Below, one piece after another: positions 5,840 to 10,502 of a stretch of DNA of 10,502 nucleotides. The DNA is taken from contig NZ_MOMC01000074.1 of assembly GCF_001983105.1 (NCBI RefSeq), forward strand, positions 42,619 to 53,120, written 5' to 3'. Under the pieces are notes generated by a model that saw nothing but the letters and a program-made list of their open reading frames with translations, was not told the DNA's origin and searched no databases. The stretch's first letter is position 1. Every line of letters begins with the position of its first letter. The stretch comes from Pseudofrankia asymbiotica. GTDB taxonomy: Bacteria > Actinomycetota > Actinomycetes > Frankiales > Frankiaceae. Both the position numbers and the translations under genes were made by a program.

Positions 5840-6601
5840 CTACTTCGGCGCGAAGCGCTGGCCGCCGTCCAGGCGGATGGTCTGGCCGTTGAGCATCGGG
5901 TTCTCGATGATGCCCACGGCCAGGCGGGCGAACTCCTCCGGGCGTCCCATCCGCTTCGGGAATGCGGCGTCCTTCGTGAGGACCTTCTCGTACTCCTCGG
6001 GAATGCCCTTGGTCAGCCCCGTGTGGAACAGGCTCGGCGCGATCGCGTTCACGCGGATGCCAAGGGAGCCGAGCTCGCGGGCCATGGTGAGGCTCATGGC
6101 GGCCACGCCGCCCTTCGCCGCGGTGTAGGCGATCTGGCCGATCTGGCCCTCGAACGCGGCGATGGACGCGGTGTTGATGATCGCTCCGCGCTCGCCGTCC
6201 GCGTTCGGCTCGTTCTTGCTCATGTGCCAGGCGGCGAGCCGGGCGACGTTGAAGGTGCCGGTCAGGTTGAGGTTGACGATCCCCTGGAACTCCTCGATGG
6301 GCATCGGGCCGTTCTTGCCGATCGTGCGGCCCGGAGTCGCTCCCCCGGCCGTGTTCACGGCGACGTCGATCCCGTCGAGCGCGGCGACGGCCGCCTCGAT
6401 GACGCTCTCCATGCCCGCGAAGTCGGTGACGTCGCAGGCGTGGAAGGTGCCCTTCAGCTCGTCCGCGACCTCCTGGCCGGCGCTCGCCGGGCGGTCGAGG
6501 ATCGCCACCCGGCCGCCGCGCGCGACGACCAGCTCGGCCGTGGCCCTGGCCATGCCGGAGGCGCCGCCCACGACGAGCGCACGCAGACCATTCAGCTCCA
6601 C
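5840..6601 (-). CDS. Short-chain dehydrogenase, 3-hydroxyacyl-CoA dehydrogenase type II (HSD10)-like
   Basis: A 253-residue classical SDR with an NAD(H)-binding Rossmann fold. The glycine motif is GGASGMA (12-18), with Ala18 where Gly is usual. Asp36 after the second strand favours NAD over NADP. Asp57 (CDV) contacts adenine, N-T-A-G is at 83-86, and the catalytic Asn112, Ser146, Tyr159 and Lys163 are present. INTASIAAFEGQ, IRVNAIAPSLF and IIENPMLNGQTIRLDGG closely match human HSD17B10, so oxidation of a 3-hydroxyacyl-CoA, possibly branched or cyclic, is the likely reaction. The GTG at 6601 is preceded by GGAGAGGGA with suitable spacing and gives the normal family N-terminus; the frame extends to 6637 without need. 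It could follow the crotonase step of the same pathway. Confidence 0.94.
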   Translation of the reverse strand: MELNGLRALVVGGASGMARATAELVVARGGRVAILDRPASAGQEVADELKGTFHACDVTDFAGMESVIEAAVAALDGIDVAVNTAGGATPGRTIGKNGPMPIEEFQGIVNLNLTGTFNVARLAAWHMSKNEPNADGERGAIINTASIAAFEGQIGQIAYTAAKGGVAAMSLTMARELGSLGIRVNAIAPSLFHTGLTKGIPEEYEKVLTKDAAFPKRMGRPEEFARLAVGIIENPMLNGQTIRLDGGQRFAPK

Positions 6602-6693
6602 CTGATGTCCCTCTCCTGTGGTGAGCTCGGCGAGCACGCGCCCGCGAGCGTCCGGGCCCCATCGGCGCCGCCCGTACCCGCCGCCGACACCCG

Positions 6694-6714
6694 TTTATAT
6701 ATTTTATTCATATC
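6694..6714 (-). promoter_or_regulatory. AT-rich promoter/operator island upstream of the SDR gene
   Basis: This 21-bp stretch is almost entirely A and T and includes TATATATTTT (6696-6705), identical to the 10-mer at 5789-5798. It starts 94 nt upstream of the SDR start, nearly the same distance as the matching island before the dehydrogenase gene. A shared promoter architecture or operator is likely. Confidence 0.55.
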
Positions 6715-6770
6715 GTCTCGACCGATGCCGGGTATCCCCGAGGCGGTCGACGGCCTTCACGGTGGCCTTA

Positions 6771-6858
6771 CCCTCCGGGATCTCAGGACCTTTCGGGATC
6801 TGGGGACCTTCCGGGATCTGGGGACCTTTCGGGATCGCGGCCTTTCGGGATCTCAGGC
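6771..6858. repeat. Tandem array 1, five 16-18-bp units, overlapping the ligase stop
   Basis: The units are 6771-6788, 6789-6806, 6807-6824, 6825-6840 (two bases shorter) and 6841-6858. The plus-strand consensus is CCTTTCGGGATCTGGGGA. The last unit contains the TGA of the minus-strand ligase (6853-6855), so the rest of the array lies in its 3' flank. The unit is related to that of array 2 (8701-8802) read on the other strand. Confidence 0.9.
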
Positions 6859-8526
6859 TCCCTTCTCCCGCAGGAGTCGGCGAAGCGCGCCGCCGTCGAC
6901 CTTTCCGCTGGCCAGCCGCGGCACGTCGTGAGGATCGCTCACGACGAGCCACCTGGTCGGGACCTTGAAGCTGCTCAGCCGGGCCCTGGCCTGCTCGACG
7001 AGGCCAGCCCGGCCGGCCGGCGCGGCCCGGCCGGCCGGGTGGTTCTCGCCGTCGGGTAGCGCGACGACGAGCGCCGCCACCTGCCTGTCACCCGCCTCGC
7101 CGGCCACGTCGGTGACGAACGCCTCGCGGACGCCCGGCACGGCGCGCAGCGCGGCCTCGACCTCCAGCGGGTACACGGTCGCGCCCTTGACCTTGAACAT
7201 GTCGTCGAGCCGGCCCCGGTACCAGAGGTAGCCGTCCTCATCGAGCACACCGGCGTCGGCCGTCGGGTAGAACCCGTCCGCGTCGAACACGTCGGCGCGG
7301 TCACGGCCGCGGATGCCACGCATCAGGTTCGGCCCGCGCAGCCGGATCTCGCCCTCCGTCCCGGGCGGGACCGGTACGCCCGTGACCGGGTCGGCGATGC
7401 GCACCTCGACGCCGGCGAACGGACGGCCGCAGCTGCCGTGCTTGCCCGCGGGCAGGTCGGTGTCCAGCGGCGAGCCGCAGTACGGCCCGAACGTCTCGGT
7501 CATGCCGAACAGGTTCGCCCGCGCGCCCGGGCCGGCGCGCAGGCCCGGCGGCAGCACCGCGGCGAGGCTGGCCGGGCGCAGCGACGACAGGTCCGTGCTG
7601 GCGAAGTCCGGATGGGCGGCGAGCCGGGCCGCCTGGTCGGGCCAGCCGCGGAAGAGGGTGACCCGCTCGCGCTCCAGGAAGCGCAGCGTCCGCGCCGGTT
7701 CCGGCGCGGCCTCGGTGAGCAGGGTCGCGCCGGCGACCAGGGCCGACAGCAGGCCGCCGCCGAGGCCGCCCGTCCAGAAGAACGGCATCGGGATGTACAG
7801 GCGCTCGCCGCGGCCGATGCGACGGGCCTCGAGGCCGGACGCGACGGCCCGCAGCGCGCCGCCATGGGTGTGGATCACGCCCTTCGGGCCGCCCGAGCTG
7901 CCCGAGGTGAACAGGATGACCAGGTCGTCGGCCGGGCGGACCGACTTCTCCAGCCCGTCGACCACCGCCCCGGGTGCCTCGCCGGTAGGCAGCTCGTCGG
8001 GGGTCCAGAGCCGGCGCAACGACGGGACCTCGGCGTGCGGGACACCCCCGCGGACCCGCTCCGCCAGGCCGGGGACCGCCTCGTCCAGGTCGTCGAGGTA
8101 CGCACGGCCGCGGAAGCGCGGGACGACGACCAGCTCGGTGACGGCGGCGGTGCGCAGCTGCGCGAGCAGCTCGGGCGGACGCAGCAGGGTGGACAGCGGG
8201 ACGAGCACGCCGCCGACCCGCGTCACCGCCAGCGCGAGGACCGCCCAGTCGATCCCGTTCGGCATCACCAGCCCGACCCGACTGTCCCGCCCGACGCCGG
8301 CGGCGACCAGACGGGCCGCGAGCCGGCGGCTCGCCTCGTCGAGTCCCGCGAAGGTGATGGCGTCCTCGTCGCTCACGAGCGCCTGGACCGAGGAGTCCAG
8401 CCGCCGCCGGACGGCGAGCAGCGCGGGGATGGTCGGCTGATCCGGAACGTGTTCGTCCGGAACGCTCCCCTCCGGAGCACGTTCCTCCAGAGCCCGGTCC
8501 TCCGGGGCGCGCTCATCCGGCGGCAT
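6853..8526 (-). CDS. AMP-dependent acyl-CoA synthetase/ligase
   Basis: A 557-residue adenylate-forming enzyme of the ANL superfamily that activates a carboxylic acid to acyl-AMP and then acyl-CoA. Visible motifs are the phosphate loop LFTSGSSGGPKGV (Lys215), FGMTETFG around Met342, GEIRLRGPNLMRG, WYRGRLDDMFKVKG in the hinge region, and LASGKVDGGALRRLL with the catalytic Lys542. The N-terminus is odd: residues 3-32 form six pentapeptides of pattern P-[DE]-x-x-[AV], encoded by a 15-bp tandem repeat, ahead of the usual IPALLAVRRR start of the domain. The ATG at 8526 follows GGAGGGAG by 7 nt, a strong ribosome site, and is preferred over the start at 8583. The acid substrate is unknown; the neighbours suggest a branched, alicyclic or aromatic acid. 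It is flanked by related tandem arrays. Confidence 0.93.
   Translation of the reverse strand: MPPDERAPEDRALEERAPEGSVPDEHVPDQPTIPALLAVRRRLDSSVQALVSDEDAITFAGLDEASRRLAARLVAAGVGRDSRVGLVMPNGIDWAVLALAVTRVGGVLVPLSTLLRPPELLAQLRTAAVTELVVVPRFRGRAYLDDLDEAVPGLAERVRGGVPHAEVPSLRRLWTPDELPTGEAPGAVVDGLEKSVRPADDLVILFTSGSSGGPKGVIHTHGGALRAVASGLEARRIGRGERLYIPMPFFWTGGLGGGLLSALVAGATLLTEAAPEPARTLRFLERERVTLFRGWPDQAARLAAHPDFASTDLSSLRPASLAAVLPPGLRAGPGARANLFGMTETFGPYCGSPLDTDLPAGKHGSCGRPFAGVEVRIADPVTGVPVPPGTEGEIRLRGPNLMRGIRGRDRADVFDADGFYPTADAGVLDEDGYLWYRGRLDDMFKVKGATVYPLEVEAALRAVPGVREAFVTDVAGEAGDRQVAALVVALPDGENHPAGRAAPAGRAGLVEQARARLSSFKVPTRWLVVSDPHDVPRLASGKVDGGALRRLLREKGA
8441..8520 (-). repeat. In-frame 15-bp tandem repeat encoding an acidic pentapeptide tail
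   Basis: Five full 15-bp units begin TCCGG or TCCAG at 8441, 8456, 8471, 8486 and 8501, and a sixth starts at 8516. On the minus strand they encode proline/acid-rich pentapeptides such as PDERA and PEDRA. Because the unit is a multiple of three, copy-number changes would keep the ligase frame. The tail is probably disordered. Confidence 0.85.
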
Positions 8527-8597
8527 GCGGGAGCTCCCTCCGGGCAGGTATGTCGATCTCGCGGCTTGACGATGGCCCGTCACCGGCGCCGACCGCG

Positions 8598-8608
8598 GTG
8601 ATGATCAC
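8598..8608. promoter_or_regulatory. Palindrome GTGATGATCAC upstream of the ligase
   Basis: GTGAT and ATCAC are perfect inverted arms around one G, 71 bp upstream of the ligase start. The size and place suit a small dimeric repressor, but it is not the TGGT-N3-ACCA type. Chance occurrence cannot be excluded. Confidence 0.35.
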
Positions 8609-8645
8609 TACATCGACCTCCGCGGCGATGCTACCCAGACCCTGC

Positions 8646-8667
8646 TTAAATGTCTAGAGATATAGAC
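8646..8667. promoter_or_regulatory. AT-rich island with inverted repeat GTCTA-N6-TAGAC
   Basis: TTAAA is followed by GTCTA (8652-8656) and TAGAC (8663-8667) around a 6-nt spacer. It is the only AT-rich stretch in the divergent region and begins 119 nt upstream of the ligase start. By analogy with the islands at 5781 and 6694 it probably marks the ligase promoter. Confidence 0.45.
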
Positions 8668-8700
8668 TGGCTCGCGGCGCCGTCGCCCGGTGGGCACGAA

Positions 8701-8802
8701 GGTCTCCGAATGCGGAGGGTCCCCGGATACGGAGGGTCCCCGGATACGGAAGGTCCCCGGATACGGAAGGTCCCCGGATGCGGAGGGTCTCCGGATGCCG
8801 GC
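8701..8802. repeat. Tandem array 2, six 17-bp units
   Basis: The units start at 8701, 8718, 8735, 8752, 8769 and 8786 with no spacers. The consensus is GGTCCCCGGATACGGAA; two inner units are identical and the outer ones diverge most. Read on the minus strand the unit is CCTTCCGTATCCGGGGA, which matches array 1 at about 14-15 of 17 aligned positions with a one-base gap. The arrays are therefore related and inverted around the ligase. Confidence 0.95.
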
Positions 8803-8960
8803 CGGCGGGACGTCATCGTGGGTGAGGCGTTCCGGCTCGTCGAACGGTCGCGGCACTCGTTCGCACTATGCGCCGTGGTGCGCGGGTGCCCCAGTAGGCT
8901 GGACGCTACGGCGGGCCTCGCCCGTCCCGTGGCATGGGCCGCGAAGAGCGCCTGGACACA

Positions 8961-9011
8961 TCGACGAACGCATCGAGTCGACGGACGCATCGAGTCGACG
9001 GACGCATCGAG
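8961..9011. repeat. Three-copy 17-bp tandem repeat
   Basis: The units at 8961, 8978 and 8995 have consensus TCGACGGACGCATCGAG; the second and third are identical and the first differs by one base. The sequence is unrelated to array 2 but has the same 17-bp unit length. It ends 77 bp before the regulator 2 start, so it lies in or near its promoter or leader. Confidence 0.92.
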
Positions 9012-9025
9012 CAGTGCCAGTGCCC

Positions 9026-9037
9026 CGGTCAGTACCG
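9026..9037. promoter_or_regulatory. Inverted repeat CGGTCAGTACCG before regulator 2
   Basis: CGGT and ACCG are perfect arms around CAGT, 51 bp upstream of the regulator 2 start. The position parallels that of the regulator 1 operator. However, the centre is 4 nt rather than 3 and the outer base differs, so binding by the same protein is uncertain. Confidence 0.35.
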
Positions 9038-9088
9038 CATACAGGACCGTCCGGCGGCTGCAGGCGGCCGACGGAGAGAAGGTCGATC

Positions 9089-9868
9089 GTGGTGGCGGAG
9101 CCGAGACGGGCGCGCGGGACCAGCCGGCCTCCTCTCCGCGAGAAGCCACAGCAGATCGCCGACGAGCTTCGGGGCCTCATCGTGCGGGGCGAGCTGGCGG
9201 ACGGCGAGCTGCTCGGGCGCGAGCCCGAGCTGGTGGAGCGCTTCGGCGTCTCGCGCCCGTCACTGCGCGAGGCGCTGCGCATTCTCGAGGCCGAGGGCCT
9301 GATCTCGGTCAAGCGCGGCGTGCTCGGCGGGGTCGTCATCCATCGCCCGGATGAGCGCCTGACCGCCCGCACGGCGGCGATCCTGCTCCAGGCGCGCAAC
9401 GTGCCGCTCGCGGACGTCTATGACGCTCGCGGCATGGTGGAGCCCGTCGCCGCGCGGCTCGTGGCGTCGTCGCGTTCCCGCCGAGCCGCGGCCGCCGAGC
9501 TGCGGCGGCTCATCGCCGAGCAGCTGGAGGCGGTCGACGACCCCGAGGCGTTCGGCGAGGCCAACGCGCGCTTCCACGCCCGCCTCGTCGAGCTGGCCGG
9601 GAACCAGACGCTGAGCCTCGTGGCCGAGATGCTCAAGGAGATCGTCGCCCGGGCCGTCGCGGCGGTCAGCCAGCCCGACGACGGCAAGGACACCGGGGCC
9701 GTCCGGATGCGTGGCCTGCGCTCCCAGGCGAGGCTCGCGTCGCTCATCGAGGCCGGTGAGGCGACCGAGGCCGAGGCCCACTGGGCCGAGCACATGAAGG
9801 TCGTCGGGCGGGTGCTGCTCGCGCAGCGCGCGAAGACCGTCATCGACCTGATGCAGCACGACTACTGA
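9089..9868 (+). CDS. FadR-subfamily GntR transcriptional regulator (regulator 2)
   Basis: A 259-residue paralog of regulator 1, alignable end to end with only a six-residue N-terminal insertion and one extra residue near the C-terminus. The winged helix spans about residues 18-86, and recognition helix VSRPSLREALRILEA (54-68) is identical to that of regulator 1. The FCD domain keeps Asp109, His163 and His235 but, like its paralog, has Gln213 in place of the remaining His ligand. The GTG at 9089 was chosen because AGAAGG lies 6 nt upstream; a second GTG follows directly. It is divergent from the ligase across a repeat-filled region and convergent with the second ligase. It most likely controls the flanking ligase genes and shares operators with regulator 1, perhaps responding to a different intermediate. 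Confidence 0.94.
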   Translation: MVAEPRRARGTSRPPLREKPQQIADELRGLIVRGELADGELLGREPELVERFGVSRPSLREALRILEAEGLISVKRGVLGGVVIHRPDERLTARTAAILLQARNVPLADVYDARGMVEPVAARLVASSRSRRAAAAELRRLIAEQLEAVDDPEAFGEANARFHARLVELAGNQTLSLVAEMLKEIVARAVAAVSQPDDGKDTGAVRMRGLRSQARLASLIEAGEATEAEAHWAEHMKVVGRVLLAQRAKTVIDLMQHDY

Positions 9869-9926
9869 TCCCCTGATCCGCTGATTGCCCAGCCCACCCG
9901 CTGATTCCTCAGCACGACCACTGAAC
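9854..9926. repeat. Imperfect duplication of the 3' end of regulator 2
   Basis: CAGCACGACTACTGATC (9854-9870), which holds the last codons and stop, is repeated as CAGCACGACCACTGAAC (9910-9926), 15 of 17 identical. Between them the motif GCTGATT-N3-CAGC occurs twice, 20 bp apart (9880 and 9900); the second copy forms a 5-bp hairpin GCTGA-TTCC-TCAGC. It looks like a small local duplication, possibly acting as a weak terminator. Confidence 0.6.
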
Positions 9927-9987
9927 GACCAGTAGGACGACCGAGGGAGCAGCCACACCGGCTAAAGGACCAGTACCGACCGAAAGA

Positions 9988-10502
9988 TCAGGCGCTGACC
10001 TCGGGCGGCAGGAGCCGGCGGGCGATCTTGCCGGTGGGCAGGCGAGGGAGCTCGGCGAGGAAGCGGACCGAGCGGGGCGCCTTGAAGCGGGCGATGCGGG
10101 CCCGGCAGAAGTCGATGATCTCCGCTTCCAGCGCGGCGGGATCCGCCGGCGGGTAGGTCGCCGGTTGGACGACGGCGCGGACGGACTCGCCGAGGTCGGC
10201 GTCCGGGACGCCGATCACGGTGACGTCGACGAGATCGGGGTGCTGGATCAGGGCGTCCTCGATCTCGCGCGGGTAGATGTTGACGCCACCCGAGACGATC
10301 ATGTTCGTGGCGCGGTCGGTGAGGTAGAGGTAGCCGTCCTCGTCTACGTGGCCGATCTCGCCGTAGGTGGCCCAGCCGCGGTCATCGAACACCGACGAGG
10401 TCTTCTCCGGGTCGCCGTGGTACTCGAAGCGTCGCGCGGGCTCGAAGTACACCCGCCCGTCGGTGCCCGCCGCGACCTCCGCGCCCCGCTCGTCGACGAT
10501 GT
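9988..10502 (-). CDS. Long-chain/medium-chain fatty-acid--CoA ligase-like protein, C-terminal part
   Basis: The frame runs from a TGA at 9988-9990 to the window edge, giving about 170 residues; the N-terminal two thirds lie outside. The visible part is the hinge and C-terminal subdomain of an ANL acyl-CoA ligase. FEYHGDPEKT and GEIGHVDEDGYLYLTDRATN precede the SGGVNIYPREIE block, and LPRLPTGKIARRLL carries the conserved catalytic Lys near the end. These motifs are typical of FadD-type enzymes. The stop lies 119 bp from that of regulator 2 (convergent). It would supply acyl-CoA to the same oxidation pathway; its substrate cannot be told from this part. Confidence 0.93.
   Translation of the reverse strand, partial: IVDERGAEVAAGTDGRVYFEPARRFEYHGDPEKTSSVFDDRGWATYGEIGHVDEDGYLYLTDRATNMIVSGGVNIYPREIEDALIQHPDLVDVTVIGVPDADLGESVRAVVQPATYPPADPAALEAEIIDFCRARIARFKAPRSVRFLAELPRLPTGKIARRLLPPEVSA

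Larger units (their letters stand above)
8527..9088. promoter_or_regulatory. 562-bp divergent region between the ligase and regulator 2
   Basis: No credible gene lies here; open frames crossing it run through tandem repeats and lack a ribosome site. From left to right it holds the palindrome at 8598-8608, the AT-rich inverted repeat at 8646-8667, tandem array 2 (8701-8802), the 17-bp repeat at 8961-9011 and a short inverted repeat at 9026-9037 near regulator 2. About 160 bp (8803-8960) between the arrays shows nothing I recognise. Confidence 0.7.

Noticed and set aside
4483..5892. Plus-strand open frame of 469 codons
   Set aside because: It is a shadow of the minus-strand acyl-CoA dehydrogenase, with low-complexity composition and no motifs.
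5700..6662. Minus-strand open frame of 320 codons overlapping the SDR
   Set aside because: It is an alternate frame of the SDR gene, Arg/Gly/His-rich and without recognisable domains.
8701..8802. CRISPR array
   Set aside because: The units are contiguous with no spacers, and no cas gene is near.
8690..9088. In-frame upstream extension of regulator 2
   Set aside because: The translation is repeat-derived; the GTG at 9089 has AGAAGG at proper spacing and matches the paralog's start.
8650..9354. Open frame crossing the tandem arrays and entering regulator 2 in another frame
   Set aside because: It reads through 17-bp repeats, lacks a ribosome site and overlaps a confident gene; openness follows from GC content.

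Overview
The window is very GC-rich, with GTG starts, long antisense open frames and dense acyl-CoA genes. This points to a high-GC actinobacterium; the gene style and the many short tandem repeats would fit Frankia or Pseudofrankia, but that placement is an inference and no marker gene is present. The content is a lipid or alicyclic/aromatic acid catabolic neighbourhood: a crotonase-fold protein (partial), an amidohydrolase_2 enzyme, two acyl-CoA dehydrogenases, an HSD10-like short-chain dehydrogenase, two acyl-CoA ligases (one partial) and two paralogous FadR-type GntR regulators.

Layout. 1-618 (+) is the 3' part of an enoyl-CoA hydratase/isomerase family gene. 653-1411 (-) is FadR-like regulator 1. 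It is divergent, across a 304-bp control region, from an amidohydrolase (1716-2897, +) that overlaps an acyl-CoA dehydrogenase (2894-4225, +) by ATGA. A convergent gap of 356 bp (4226-4581) carries several perfect hairpins and a degenerate ~64-nt repeat. Three minus-strand genes follow: a second acyl-CoA dehydrogenase (4582-5691), the dehydrogenase/reductase (5840-6601) and an acyl-CoA ligase (6853-8526). A 562-bp divergent region holding two unrelated 17-bp tandem arrays separates the ligase from FadR-like regulator 2 (9089-9868, +). The window ends inside a second acyl-CoA ligase (9988 to the edge, -).

How the genes may work together. A ligase makes the acyl-CoA, the two acyl-CoA dehydrogenases introduce the alpha,beta double bond, a crotonase hydrates or rearranges it and the HSD10-like enzyme oxidises the hydroxyacyl-CoA. 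The amidohydrolase, translationally coupled to one dehydrogenase, suggests a ring or carboxyl substrate needing hydrolysis or decarboxylation. The dehydrogenases look complementary: the first has a candidate catalytic glutamate and the second appears to lack one at both known positions, so a heteromer is plausible. Both regulators carry the same recognition helix, close to that of PdhR. A matching TGGT-N3-ACCA site lies 37 bp from the start of regulator 1 and another lies in the gap upstream of the second dehydrogenase, so one shared regulon is likely.

The least explained structure is non-coding. Two related 17/18-bp tandem arrays lie in inverted orientation on either side of the minus-strand ligase. 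A third 17-bp array and a 15-bp in-frame repeat at the ligase N-terminus lie close by. AT-rich islands sharing a 10-mer sit about 95 nt upstream of two of the minus-strand genes.
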